Assembly (NCBI GenBank): GCA_020342235.1
Contig: CP073212.1
Coordinates: forward strand, 62,001-126,000
Source: Saccharomycopsis phalli
Lineage: Eukaryota > Ascomycota > Saccharomycetes > Ascoideales > Saccharomycopsidaceae
Length of the DNA stretch: 64,000 nucleotides
Direction: 5' to 3'
The notes below the pieces were generated by a model. It made no database searches. It had not been told where the DNA came from and saw only the letters and a list, made by a program, of their open reading frames with translations. A program made the translations under genes and the position numbers. Positions 9,587 to 20,071 of this stretch are shown here, piece by piece (positions within the stretch are counted from its first letter, which is position 1; every line of letters starts with the position of its first letter).

Positions 9587-10948
9587 TCAGTCAAAGTTAA
9601 CCAACCTCTTATTAAAAGCCTTCTCAAACTCATCCATAGCCCCTGGGAAATCGTCAAAATCCTCCAAGTACCCCACAACCACATTCATCCCACCTGACGG
9701 AGTACTTACAAAAGAAACTCCAAAATGCCGCGTAATGCCGTTGGACTGACTGAAAAGCAAGTCCTCAACTTTCCAGTTCCCCGATTCAATCATAACGTTT
9801 CCTAGATTGGAAATGTCGATAGTATCGCGTGAATGTACTCCCAACTTCTGTTTAAAGAACTGAGCAATGTCAATAAGTCGTAGGCACCCCACTGTGGAAA
9901 ATGACACGCCGGAGTCCATGTACCAACGGATATCATCTCCAAAATGCCGAATGACTTTGACTAACTCCTTCTTGGACTGCGGGAGGAACGGTATTCTGCC
10001 AAAGTAGCCCCCAACAGCGAGTCCGTACCGCATGGGAGTTTTCAAGCATCTTCTGGCATTTATTGCAACAATTAAGGTCGTGGACACTTTTTTCTTGGAT
10101 ACACGCCGAAGAATCGTGTCTTGAAGACATTGAGTGGCCACAATTGATACGTACGAATTCATAGACACCTTATTACTCTTGTTCCACTTCAGAATCTCTT
10201 TCACCTTGTCGGGGGACACATTAAACACTTTGAATTTTGTCTGTGTGCCCTGCTGTGTGATTTTGTATTTGAACTGCGGCTCACTTCGGAGATTCACCCA
10301 CAATGGATTCCACCAATTGTACCAAACAGATATCCATTCCTTGACCCAAACCGGGAGGAAAATTTCAGAAACAATTGTAGCAATAGTAAAGTAAATCCCC
10401 GAGTTGTAGACTGCCTCAGTTTCTTGGTTCACTGGCAAATCAGGTACATCCGACGTTGCTTGAAAGAGCACGTTCTTGAACGTTGTGCCCTCAATTTGCG
10501 ACAATTCCTTGACCAAATCCTCGTGGAAATAAATAGCACTGCTTCCATCAAACAACGTGTGATCATATAAAATCGTGAAACTCTGTTCAGATTCTGTCTC
10601 ATACACCACCAACCTCCAAAGCGGAGTTTCCAGATCAATCTTTGGCGAAATCTGGTTCAAGTCGTACAACGCCTGCTCATCCACAATTCCTGTTTTGTAA
10701 ATCACCACATCGTCAAATAAAACTTCCTTGAGTCCCCTGAGCTCAAACTTGTCCAATTTGTTCCCGTCAGTCCGATGAAAGTTCACTCTGAATTGGGCAT
10801 TGGCAGAAACAACTCGGCTTAGTGCTTCCGATAACGCCTCTTTAGAAACTCGCTGATTATATTTTGCAGTCACATTGAAGTTCGGATAATACTCATTGAT
10901 CTTACGGCATATCTGATACTGTTCAAACACCGTTGGGCCTCGATACAT
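9587..10948 (-). CDS. alcohol acetyltransferase-like acyltransferase (AATase family)
   Basis: A 453-residue protein of the Atf1/Atf2-like AATase family, which moves acetyl from acetyl-CoA to alcohols or sterols. The acyltransferase motif HxxxDG is present as HTLFDG at residues 130-135. The N-terminal half also fits, with GPTVFEQYQICRKINEYYP near residues 4-22. A second conserved region follows near YGLAVGGYFGRIPF in the C-terminal half. The BAHD/condensation-like fold uses the His as general base. Members form volatile acetate esters or detoxify sterols; which substrate applies here is unknown. It sits between the maltase and the maltose permease, but nothing in the sequence links it functionally to maltose use. 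Confidence 0.75.
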   Translation of the reverse strand: MYRGPTVFEQYQICRKINEYYPNFNVTAKYNQRVSKEALSEALSRVVSANAQFRVNFHRTDGNKLDKFELRGLKEVLFDDVVIYKTGIVDEQALYDLNQISPKIDLETPLWRLVVYETESEQSFTILYDHTLFDGSSAIYFHEDLVKELSQIEGTTFKNVLFQATSDVPDLPVNQETEAVYNSGIYFTIATIVSEIFLPVWVKEWISVWYNWWNPLWVNLRSEPQFKYKITQQGTQTKFKVFNVSPDKVKEILKWNKSNKVSMNSYVSIVATQCLQDTILRRVSKKKVSTTLIVAINARRCLKTPMRYGLAVGGYFGRIPFLPQSKKELVKVIRHFGDDIRWYMDSGVSFSTVGCLRLIDIAQFFKQKLGVHSRDTIDISNLGNVMIESGNWKVEDLLFSQSNGITRHFGVSFVSTPSGGMNVVVGYLEDFDDFPGAMDEFEKAFNKRLVNFD

Positions 10949-12690
10949 TGTTGCTTGTAGTTGGCTGTATCATGACTCTTGGGTATCCGGCGCTGCTTAC
11001 GTAATGAGTACACGTTTTGGTCATTTTAGTATGCTCCGCAATATTCTCACAGCTAAATTCTGCTAGACACTCTTGTCTCTATTTATGCTATTGTGCGATT
11101 CTGCTCAGAATCTCATCACAAGTAGGTGCTGTTTTGTTTAGAAATCTAACTTTGGAGTTTCTGTAGCTGAAAACAGAAAAGTGCATCGAAATGGCATTTC
11201 AGACACACAAAGAAAAATTGAACAGCAAATCGAGGATATCCTAAGATAGTTTGATAATCAAATATAACTGTGTTGATAGACACGAGGTTTTTCTATTTTT
11301 TTCGAATTGGGGGGGGGGGGGGGGGGGGGTTATGCATTATCATTTTGATCTATGATCTTCCGGTACCAGACAATATTATCCACTCTGCCATCGTGGATAA
11401 GCAATAGTGATTATGTAACAGTCCCGGAATAATGTTTTAAGAAGAGAGTATCCATTGGAATTTTTATCAATTCCATTTTTAGATAACCTGAGTTTCAATC
11501 AAACCTTATATTCCCACTTGAGAAATGTGCAATTTACTAAGCTCATACCCACCATTGAGCATAGGCCAAGTGAAGCTGTTAAATGATATATTTCATAGGA
11601 ATTGTTTCATATTTGATTCTAAACTCCGATCTTGTCGGACTTCAACTCTTCGTGTTGCGTTTATTGTGGAATTGTATCACCCTCAATAGCAACCATCCTT
11701 TTACAGCTGTCTACTATCAAAAGAAATTACTCCTCTATTTTTAGAATCACTCTGATTATATTTGGGATGGTGGATACAGTACTTGTCTGGACCGTGGCCA
11801 CGATTTTGTATACATGACGGGGAGATATTTCACAAGAAAACGTCAAAGAACTTACCGTGGAGATGGTCTGAGTGAATATCAACAGTGACTTTTATCTTAT
11901 GTATGTTCACGTCGATTGAGCAATCGACGAGAGGTCATGGATTACAAAAAGCTGGTTGTTTACGGCAGCAAACCGTATTGCTATTCTTGTTATGAAAATT
12001 ATGGCTTGTTACTTCTACAAACGCTAGCAGAGGGGCTTATAACAAGAATAATGGTAAATCGCTGGATAAAGTGGAGTACTGGAACACGTAATGTTTGAAT
12101 GAACAGAATACGAGGTGTGATAATCTATTTTGCGCCTTGTGGCTACGCGGCTTTCCTCCTGTAAGCCCCACCCAAATTAGTACAGTTTCAGGTAGTATTC
12201 GCTAATTAGATTTTTAAGTGAGGATAATAGGTAGGTTCTCAGGAAAGTTTTGTCCACTTGGCATGCCTTAGTTCATCGAATGTGGGGTGCCTATATTGCC
12301 TTGGAGAATCCTTTCTGATTCCATGCAGGAATATGCAAAAACCCCTCTATGACCATACGGCCAGCAATGTTTCGGATTAACTTGCTCAACACCCAATTCC
12401 GTTGACCTTTACCATACCACTAATGATACATGTCCTGGTGTATATTAGTAGGCCTATAATTCTGGCCTACTATTGGTACCATGTACTTGCTGGCATCTTG
12501 GCACAAACTCTAAGAGCTTGTCAGGTAGTCCGACGTATTAGGTTCTCTTGCGTCTCTAGACAGCAGCATGCACAGAATTCATAATGCGATCTTTGTTGCG
12601 AGATACTTTGCGAGTCATGACTGACATCATGGTCCCACCAGAATCGTACTATAAATTCCCCCTGATGCCTTGGTACAATCATCATTGATC
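10949..12690. other. long intergenic region with G tract
   Basis: 1.7 kb divergent spacer between the acetyltransferase-like gene and the maltose permease. A run of 21 G is at 11309-11329. GTGGGG at 12282-12287, preceded by CGAAT, and CCCCAC near 12167 are partial Mig1-type matches. Short frames at 11632, 11916 and 12402 are not protein-like. Confidence 0.6.
11309..11329 (+). repeat. poly-G tract (21 bases)
   Basis: An uninterrupted run of 21 G flanked by a T-rich stretch on the left and TTATGC on the right. Long G runs are rare in yeast genomes and can form quadruplexes or slip during replication or sequencing. Confidence 0.9.
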
Positions 12691-14421
12691 ATGAGTATTA
12701 GTCATGTTGAAGATTTGAACCACCCAGAAAAGACCAAGACGTTTGGCAAGAAAGATGGCGACTCCGAGGTAGACGTCCAGATGAACGAGTACTTGAGCAA
12801 GTTCATTGAGTTTTCCAACGAGTCCAAGGCAAACGACCACAACGAGAAAGTTATGTCCTTGAGTGAGGGTCTTAAGACGTTCCCAAAGGCTGCTCTTTGG
12901 TCGTTTGTCTTGTGTTCTACCTTGATTATGGAGGGCTACGACACAAATCTTTTAAACTCCTTCTATGGATTCCCCGCATTTCAGAAGAAGTTTGGTGTTT
13001 TCTTTCCTGAGAAAAATGAGTACCAGATTCCGGCAAAATGGCAAACTGCATTGAGTATGGCCGTCAACGTCGGTGAAATTCTCGGCTTGGCTGCTTCTGG
13101 TATGATTGCTGATCGTTTTGGGTACAGACACACTCTCGTTGGTGCTTTGATTGCCGTTATTGGTTTAATTTTTATTGTATTCTTTGCAAAGGACCTTCCA
13201 ATGTTGTTGGTGGGTGAAATCCTCTTGGGTCTTCCTTGGGGTGCATTTCAAACCTTGTGTGTGACCTATGCCTCTGATGTTTGTCCAACCAGTTTGCGTC
13301 TCTACCTCACCACATATGCAAACATGTGTTGGGTGTTTGGTCAGTTGATTTCCTCGGGGATTTTACGTGCCTTTGTGACTTCAGAGTCCAAAAATGCTTA
13401 CCGCATTCCGTTTGCAATCCAATGGGCATGGCCTATTCCTATAATCATTGGTATCTTACTCGCTCCTGAATCACCATGGTGGCTTCTTAGAAAAGGAAGA
13501 ATCGCTGACGCCAAGAAGTCATTGAGCAGACTTCTCTCTGAAAACAAGCATTTGCCTAATAAGGAAGTTCTTGTTGGTGCTACTATCACTAAGATGCAAA
13601 TGACCTTGGAAGATGAAGCAGAAACTGAGAACAACGCAAGCTATGGTGCTTGTTTTAAGGGATCAGATCTCCGAAGAACCCTCACTTGCTGTATGGTATG
13701 GTTAGTGCAGCAAATCACTGGGTCCTGTTTGATGGGTTACTCGACTTACTTTTATATTCAGGCTGGTTTGGCCACCACTATGGCATTTAACTTCTCGATT
13801 ATCCAGTACTGTCTTGGAATCATTGGAACGCTCATGTCATGGGTCATTTCACAGAAATTCGGCCGGTTTGACATCTACTTTAGTGGTCTCAGTGCCATGT
13901 TTGTGCTCTTGTTTATTGTTGGTTGCTTGGGTATAAAGCATACGGAGAATAGTGGATGGGGCGTTGGTTCGCTTTTGATCATTTTCACCTTCGTCTACGA
14001 CATGACTGTTGGGCCAATCTGCTACTGTTTAGTCACTGAGATTCCTTCCGTGCGTTTGCGAAACAAGTCTGTTGTTCTTGCTAGAAACGTCTATAATCTT
14101 GCCGGAATTGTGGTAGCCATTATCACACCTTACATGTTGAATCCTACTGCTTGGAATTGGAAGGCCAAGACCGGATTTTTCTGGTCAGGGTTCTGTTTGG
14201 GATCACTTGTTGTCTGCTGGTTCTTTTTGCCAGAGACAAAGGGTCGTACTTACGCTGAATTGGACCAATTGTTCATTGCGGGTGTCAAGGCTAGACAGTT
14301 TAAGCACACCGAGGCAGATGTTTTCAACACCGATCGTCTTATTGCCAAATTGGGTGACGATGGTATTAAGAAATTCATTGAGGAGCGGGAGAAGTCCGAG
14401 GTTCACGATGAGAAAGTTTAA
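12691..14421 (+). CDS. maltose/alpha-glucoside permease, MFS sugar transporter
   Basis: A 576-residue 12-helix sugar porter that would import maltose or related alpha-glucosides with protons. Family marks include EGYDTNLLNSFYGFPAFQKKFG near helix 1, GMIADRFGYRHT between helices 2 and 3, PESPWWLLRKGR before the central loop, and PETKGRTYAELDQLF at the end of helix 12. PESPWW-L-RKGR and the N-terminal sequence are characteristic of yeast Mal31/Agt1-type carriers. The first true ATG is at 12691. The gene contains essentially no CTG codons; Leu is TTG, CTT or CTC. Together with the maltase it makes a maltose-use locus. No MAL-type zinc cluster activator is in the window. Confidence 0.92.
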   Translation: MSISHVEDLNHPEKTKTFGKKDGDSEVDVQMNEYLSKFIEFSNESKANDHNEKVMSLSEGLKTFPKAALWSFVLCSTLIMEGYDTNLLNSFYGFPAFQKKFGVFFPEKNEYQIPAKWQTALSMAVNVGEILGLAASGMIADRFGYRHTLVGALIAVIGLIFIVFFAKDLPMLLVGEILLGLPWGAFQTLCVTYASDVCPTSLRLYLTTYANMCWVFGQLISSGILRAFVTSESKNAYRIPFAIQWAWPIPIIIGILLAPESPWWLLRKGRIADAKKSLSRLLSENKHLPNKEVLVGATITKMQMTLEDEAETENNASYGACFKGSDLRRTLTCCMVWLVQQITGSCLMGYSTYFYIQAGLATTMAFNFSIIQYCLGIIGTLMSWVISQKFGRFDIYFSGLSAMFVLLFIVGCLGIKHTENSGWGVGSLLIIFTFVYDMTVGPICYCLVTEIPSVRLRNKSVVLARNVYNLAGIVVAIITPYMLNPTAWNWKAKTGFFWSGFCLGSLVVCWFFLPETKGRTYAELDQLFIAGVKARQFKHTEADVFNTDRLIAKLGDDGIKKFIEEREKSEVHDEKV

Positions 14422-15957
14422 TAGAATAGTTTTTTTATAATAATTTTACGGGATAATGCACATGTAGCATACAAGGAAAGCTATAGGGCAACTCATTTTT
14501 GATCCGCAATATATCAATGAGGCCACAGTATATATATTTAGTATAATTACGTTACCCCATATAGACTAAAAGCGGCTTGAAAATCACTAGAAAGCAGAAA
14601 TAAGCTCTATCCAAAAGGGGAACGAATCACTACCTTTTTATCCGATTATCCAGTTAGAAGAAGTAAAACAAGTAGTTTACAATTTGGAAAATTCATGTTA
14701 ATTACTACACATAAATCAACCTGTTATAATACAAATAAAGATGAAGTTCTACAACTGCGTACGAGTGAGGTTTTAGTGGTTCATACCAGTCAAATACAAT
14801 GTCACCATTAGGATTGAACTGGCACGCAGAGGCTTTGTTATAATCCTGATACCAATATAATTTTTCTGTGCTTTCAAGTATCTGCTCATTTGTTTACGTT
14901 GACTCCAGTGAGTGGTTCAATAACGATACTTTGTATGAACAACTATAACGCAAGATGTCTCAGGTAGGAGGCCAATATGTTTTTTAATACCTGTCACATG
15001 CAAACAGCATGACCACTCTTTGCTAGCATCTATGAATCTCAGGATTGTCTTTGAACTGGACAGCACTGCATAAAAATATACAGTATATTTTAATTGGATT
15101 TGGAATTTCAATTAACATACGCAGATACGTGAAAATCGGTAAAGTGACGAAATCAACTCCAAGTGCAGCATGTGGCTTTCTTTTTTTCTGTAGTTTGACC
15201 ACCTATGCTTCGGCTAATTCTGAATACCATACGCTTGGCTGATCTGAAGCAAGGGGACAATCAATAGAAAAAAAAAGGAGTCAAAGGAGTACACAGTATG
15301 TAAGCAGAAAGAGAAGTTCTAAGCAGGCTCAAGACTATACTAATATGCATTCAAGGCCTAATACAATGCGTACCATAGCAATGTATTGCTTATGTATTTT
15401 TTTTAAGCCCAGAATGGTCTGATTGATACAGTTTTTCAATGATTTGTTAGAATATAAATAATTATCACGAAGATGAAGAAGCTGACAAATATCAGCACTC
15501 CTGCTTTACGTTACTTTTTTAGCCACATTTCTTGCAGTCGTTCAGTTTGACGTGCTTCAACTGTGGGCAGACGGAGTAAGCCTTATTGGTTGATAACAAG
15601 ATACGCCCAGATAAAACCAAATATATTCATTTTGCATTTGAAGTTTAATTATGCAGATCTGCCAGAGCTCTATGGTCAATTAGTTAAGTTAGTATTCCAT
15701 ACTAACAGAGGTTCAATTCTACATCATAAATTTTAGTATGAATACTGTTTTGCTGATACAACATGGCTATTAACATGGTAGCATCTCTGATTTCATTTCA
15801 ATGTCTCTGACTTGATTATAGTGTCGTGGATACTCACCGATATCTTGAAATTGTAAATCTCATGCTAGTGTGGCTAAATGTCGTGATCATGCGTATTCAT
15901 GAATGATGGCTCCTTGCCAATATATATAAGTTAAATGGATTCATTAGATCCAGCAAA
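14422..15957. other. long intergenic region upstream of MFS transporter
   Basis: AT-rich, 1.5 kb between two rightward transporter genes. Carries a Met31/32-like site at 15558-15566 and a TATA-like TATATATAAG near 15921-15930. Small frames near 14815-14900 (minus) and 15045 (plus) are too short to support. A tRNA-like hairpin near 15670 was rejected. Confidence 0.55.
15558..15566 (+). promoter_or_regulatory. Met31/32-like site upstream of MFS transporter
   Basis: CAACTGTGG, eight of nine bases of the AAACTGTGG consensus with the CTGTGG core intact, about 390 bp upstream of the transporter start. Suggestive because the neighbouring dioxygenase has an exact copy. Confidence 0.35.
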
Positions 15958-17583
15958 ATGACGTCGCTTCTTAAAAGCCTTGGCCTGCAGTTTTATGACT
16001 TTCTTAGGATAGACAACCCTGCAGAGTTTCGTCATGAGTACCATGACAAGACGATTGACAGAGAACGACGAGAAAAACCGGTGGTACGCAACAAGTTTGA
16101 ACAATTGAAGGACATACTTAACTGGTACCCATCCTACTATTCAAGTTACGAGCGGAAATTTCTTTTCAAGGTCGATGCTACTGTGCTTATTTTTGTGTCC
16201 TTGAGTTTCTACACCAAGTACTTGGACAGCTCCAACATTTCCAACGCATATGTCTCTGGAATGAAGCAGGAGCTTAAGCTCAGCGGAAATGAGCTCAACT
16301 ACTTCTCGACATTTTTTAACATTGGCTACTGTATATTCCAGATTCCTCTTGTTTTCCTTGTCCAAAAACAGGCCTGTGCCCGGTATCTTCTTATTGTCTG
16401 TGAATTGATCTGGGGAATATGTACCTTTGGAGCGGCAGTATCACATAGTGCTGGCCAGTTGTACGCAGTGCGGTTCTTTATTGGTGTTAGCGAGGCTGTT
16501 AGTTTTCCTGGGGCATATATTATCATGAGCACTTGGTATACTCCTGAGGAGTTAGTGCGGAGAGCCGGGTTTTATAATTTCATGGCTAGCGTGGGAACTG
16601 CAACGTCTGGACTTCTTCAAACGGCATGTAAGCAACATTTGGATGGAGTTCTTGGCAAATCAGGCTGGCGGTGGCAATTTATTATTGATGGGGTAATTAC
16701 TCTTGGCTGCGTCCTTTATGGCCTCATTCTTTTTCCAGGTACCCCAGAGACCACTAAGAAGTTTGGGATCTTCAGCGAAGATGACTTGGTATTTGCACGG
16801 AATAGAATGAAGAACCGTGTAGCCATCCCAAAGACGTTCACCACTCAGATATTCAAAGACATTTTCTACACCTGGCAGCCATATGTACTTACGCTTCTTT
16901 GGGTGGCCCATCATCAGGTGCACTATGAGTCCGACTTGAAGCTTTACATTGCGTCGAAACCAGATAAATATGGTCCTAATGCCCCTACAAATTTAGCAGC
17001 AGCAAGTGGTGGTGTTGCTGCCGCTGCTGCTTTCATTGTGCCAAACCTTGCAGCAGTGTACGGCCGTATGCAAGTCGCCACAGGCGTCTTGGCCATCACC
17101 TACTTTTCTGTTATTGTTCTAATCGTATGGAATGTCTCGGAGCGGTTGAAGATAGCGGCTTACTTTTTGGAAATGATATTCCCAAGCGGCTTGGCTCCAT
17201 TATTCTACGCTTGGGCCGCTAACTTGAACCGTGACAGTGCTGAGAAGAAACAGTTTGTGCTTGCACTCATCAATACACTCTCCTATGCAACTCAAGCCTG
17301 GTCAATTCCAATACAATGGAACGTGAAATACGCTCCAAGGTATACAGTTGCGTTTCGTGCAAACTTGGCTATGGTGATTATTGCTCACTTGGCGTTTCTT
17401 GCTACTTGGACGTTGGAGCGATATGACCAGAAATTCATTCCTAAATGGACAGGGCAGCGTGATAATTATCTTTTGGAAAGTCTGGCTACAAGCTACGGTA
17501 CAAGCAGTTCAAGCACTTTGGACCAGGCCAAGGATAATGATATAACTGTATCAGTAGACCAGAAGAGGTCGTATGAGCACTAA
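15958..17583 (+). CDS. MFS transporter, allantoate-permease (ACS) family, possible sulfonate carrier
   Basis: A 541-residue protein of the fungal anion:cation symporter family (Dal5, Seo1, Vht1, Fen2, Tna1, Yct1, Soa1). It has a hydrophilic N-terminus of about 70 residues. The first helix region contains KVDATVLIFVSLSFYTKYLDSSNISNAYVSGM (about residues 71-102), typical of the family, and GVSEAVSFPGAYIIMSTWYTPEE follows helix 5. Sequence alone does not fix the substrate; the shape resembles the Seo1/Vht1/Fen2 side. It is convergent with a Jlp1-like sulfonate dioxygenase, and in S. cerevisiae JLP1 lies near the ACS-family cysteine transporter YCT1. Import of sulfonates or other sulfur compounds is therefore inferred. 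Both CTG codons lie near the ends, outside the conserved core. Confidence 0.85.
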   Translation: MTSLLKSLGLQFYDFLRIDNPAEFRHEYHDKTIDRERREKPVVRNKFEQLKDILNWYPSYYSSYERKFLFKVDATVLIFVSLSFYTKYLDSSNISNAYVSGMKQELKLSGNELNYFSTFFNIGYCIFQIPLVFLVQKQACARYLLIVCELIWGICTFGAAVSHSAGQLYAVRFFIGVSEAVSFPGAYIIMSTWYTPEELVRRAGFYNFMASVGTATSGLLQTACKQHLDGVLGKSGWRWQFIIDGVITLGCVLYGLILFPGTPETTKKFGIFSEDDLVFARNRMKNRVAIPKTFTTQIFKDIFYTWQPYVLTLLWVAHHQVHYESDLKLYIASKPDKYGPNAPTNLAAASGGVAAAAAFIVPNLAAVYGRMQVATGVLAITYFSVIVLIVWNVSERLKIAAYFLEMIFPSGLAPLFYAWAANLNRDSAEKKQFVLALINTLSYATQAWSIPIQWNVKYAPRYTVAFRANLAMVIIAHLAFLATWTLERYDQKFIPKWTGQRDNYLLESLATSYGTSSSSTLDQAKDNDITVSVDQKRSYEH

Positions 17584-18551
17584 TACGATACAAATATTAA
17601 TTAGTGAACTTGTTATTTTTTTGTCTGGCATGTTGATTGTTTCACGTTTGAGTATATGGTTGAAGTATTATAACGTGTAGAATATTTTGAATTTTCAATG
17701 TAACAAAGGTTATTCCTGTTATGATTGGTGAACCATCTGTTGTATATGGTAACTCTTTACTGATGTTTATATCTTATTTTTAAAAAAAAAATCTAATCAC
17801 AGATTCATACCATAAACTATCTCCATTTCAGACTTCGGACTTCTTGAAACTAATACAAGTGGTATACGGATCTAACTATATAATCGTAATTCCAATTAAT
17901 AAAACTGCAGGAATGATCCAGAAACTGAATTATCATCTATATTGTATTGTCTACAAAATGTAATCTTTCCAGCCACAATTATTTGGCCAAAAGTGTTCCT
18001 CACCTCCCATCACGTTTGGACACGCATTTCAGTTTTATAGAGATTAAACTGAATCGGCCCTTTATGACAATATCCCGTGAAATGATATAACCAAAGGAAA
18101 ATGACAGAGCCACAGGGCTCACTAGAAGAGCTTGAGCAGCAAAATATCATTTTGCATGACGCAATAGACAATATGTGACATAACGCACCGTAGATCAAAT
18201 AAACATGTCAGACATTTAGAGTGAATGCTTGGCAATGGCGATTGTACCACATTAGGTAACTTTATCTTCCGAGGAGATTATTTTCAGGTAGTGGCAAGCC
18301 ACAATGATGACAAACGACTGTAAATGTAATGGCCAGTCCAATTAATAAGATTCTTGGAAGGCTCTTAAGCCAGAATAGAAGCCCAATACACACCAGAAAC
18401 CGACAATTGAGCTGCGGCATATAGCTCACCATGGACTGGTCTTGGTCTGTTATTGCAGAATTATACACCAGCACATCTCTTTACACCATAAAATCTACAA
18501 TATTCCATATACGTCAATTTTATCAAATACATCTGATTCAAGATATTTCGG
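17584..18551. other. convergent intergenic region
   Basis: AT-rich spacer between the 3' ends of the MFS transporter and the dioxygenase gene. Small leftward frames at 18010-18198 and 18262-18474 have no supporting features. Nothing else seen. Confidence 0.55.
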
Positions 18552-19817
18552 CTACTCCAAAGATAATCCCAAGGCCTCTCTTTGTGACTTTGACTCAGCA
18601 TCAAAAAATGGCTTCTCGGCCAAAGAAGTCACTCTAGTCCCATGACGTGGTTGCTTTCCTTCATGGTCCCACACAGCACGGTGCTGAGAGATCCGATTGT
18701 CCCAGATTGCGGATGTGCCATATCCTGGCTTCGATGGCTTCCAATTGAACCGGACCTGGATGTCTGCATTCTTCTCGTAAACATCGTACAAGTAATTCAA
18801 TACCAAGTCGCTTTCAACTGGACTCAAGCCCACGATACTCTTGGTCATGCTCCGGTTGACGTACAAAGACTTCCAGCCAGTTGCAGGATGTGTACGAACA
18901 ATTGGATGCCGTCTTTCGACTCGTTTTGGGCCTCCAAATGGATCGTCTCTATCCAAGTATGAGTGGGCAGAAACAAAGATCGCTTCCTTGCCCTCAAGAA
19001 ATTTCTGGAACTCAGGGGACAACTTATCGTACGCACCGTACCCAGATGCCCATAAAGTATCTCCACCGACATCAGGAATTGTGTCATTGTGCAAGTGTGT
19101 CACTCCTGCTGGCTGGTACTCGTGCACCAAGTCGGTATGCCATGCTTGGTTACCACCACCATTGCCGTATTTACCAAAATTTGGCCAATTGTTATTCTTG
19201 AACGACAAGTCGAGTCCCTTGTGGCGTCTGTAATCGACCCAGATGGACGTAATGCCTCTCAATCCAGGAACTCCGGGGGCCTGCGGATGTTTCTCCACCT
19301 GGCCCCAGTATTCGCCAAGTGAAAGCTGCTTCTGTGGGCTCAATTTCTGGTCCCTGAAAAACACAACAACTCTCTCGGCCACAAGAAGCGCGAGCTCGTC
19401 CTTTTGCTGGTCGTTCAAGTCTTCAAGCTGCAAGCCGACAATCTCGGTACCAATGTGGTTGGTCAAGTTGATGACCTTCTCAGCTGCGCCGAACAATGCC
19501 TTCTTTTCTGGATCAGCGTTCTTACCTCTTTCAATGTACGGATAGTCTTTGTTTCGTACCGCATAGGCCTCGTCAACGAAAACCGGAATTTCGCTTTCCA
19601 AAGGTCGTGCTGGGTACCCTTGAGACACATCAACACCAAACTCAGCAAACCGCTTTTTGGCAGACTCGGGCAAAATTTCCAACCCTCGTGGATCCGGTCC
19701 GGCAGTCGACTCGGTGAGTCCACTCTTGCTCCGTGGAGACGTGTCTTGCGACTTGTGGAGGAGTCGTCTGATTTGGTCCTCGAGGGACTCTGTTCCTGTC
19801 AATGTTACTGTAGTCAT
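18552..19817 (-). CDS. JLP1: Fe(II)/2-oxoglutarate sulfonate dioxygenase (Jlp1/TauD family)
   Basis: A 421-residue non-heme iron dioxygenase, close in length to yeast Jlp1 (412). The family cleaves taurine and other sulfonates with 2-oxoglutarate and O2, releasing sulfite as a sulfur source. The iron ligands are His227 and Asp229 in WHTDLVHEY, and His379 in WDNRxxxH. Arg395 in HGTRVT should bind 2-oxoglutarate. The substrate-side block QPAGVTHLHNDTIPDVGGDT follows the HxD. An exact Met31/32-type site lies 63 bp upstream and a CACGTGA about 250 bp upstream, which fits the known Met4/Cbf1 control of JLP1. It is convergent with an ACS-family transporter. Exact sulfonate preference is not visible. 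Confidence 0.93.
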   Translation of the reverse strand: MTTVTLTGTESLEDQIRRLLHKSQDTSPRSKSGLTESTAGPDPRGLEILPESAKKRFAEFGVDVSQGYPARPLESEIPVFVDEAYAVRNKDYPYIERGKNADPEKKALFGAAEKVINLTNHIGTEIVGLQLEDLNDQQKDELALLVAERVVVFFRDQKLSPQKQLSLGEYWGQVEKHPQAPGVPGLRGITSIWVDYRRHKGLDLSFKNNNWPNFGKYGNGGGNQAWHTDLVHEYQPAGVTHLHNDTIPDVGGDTLWASGYGAYDKLSPEFQKFLEGKEAIFVSAHSYLDRDDPFGGPKRVERRHPIVRTHPATGWKSLYVNRSMTKSIVGLSPVESDLVLNYLYDVYEKNADIQVRFNWKPSKPGYGTSAIWDNRISQHRAVWDHEGKQPRHGTRVTSLAEKPFFDAESKSQREALGLSLE

Positions 19818-19879
19818 GATGATACATTTTATTCGCCATATTGTTCACTTTATATACCAGGGTATTACTAATGCCCAGG

Positions 19880-19888
19880 AAACTGTGG
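19880..19888 (+). promoter_or_regulatory. Met31/Met32-type site
   Basis: Exact AAACTGTGG, 63 bp upstream of the dioxygenase ATG. Known consensus for Met31/Met32, which recruit Met4 on sulfur starvation. Confidence 0.55.
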
Positions 19889-20065
19889 CTTGATGGGTGC
19901 CAACAGCGTGGACTTGCGAGATCACCACAGCCAATCAGTACAAAGACCGACTTGGCCAAAAAGGATATTTGAGTACAAATTGTGTCGACATCAATACGGG
20001 CTGCTATTGCGATCTTCGTCGAGGCGATTAGATGCGAGCAGGGGTCGATATGACATTACCCACTG

Positions 20066-20071
20066 CACGTG
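20066..20071. promoter_or_regulatory. Cbf1-type CACGTG site
   Basis: CACGTG followed by A, so the minus strand reads TCACGTG, the preferred Cbf1/Met4 form. About 250 bp upstream of the dioxygenase gene and paired with the Met31/32-type site. Confidence 0.5.

Noticed and set aside
14761-14900. Minus-strand stretch with TTGGTATCAGG, resembling a retroelement primer-binding word
   Set aside because: The match to the initiator-tRNA-complement word stops after a few bases, no terminal repeats flank it, and no retroelement genes are nearby.
15650-15730. tRNA-like hairpin (TTAGT-ATTCCAT-ACTAA with a later GGTTCAATTC)
   Set aside because: An anticodon-like arm and a T-loop-like word are present, but the T stem does not pair and no acceptor stem closes the structure. 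Could be a chance fold or a very old tRNA relic.
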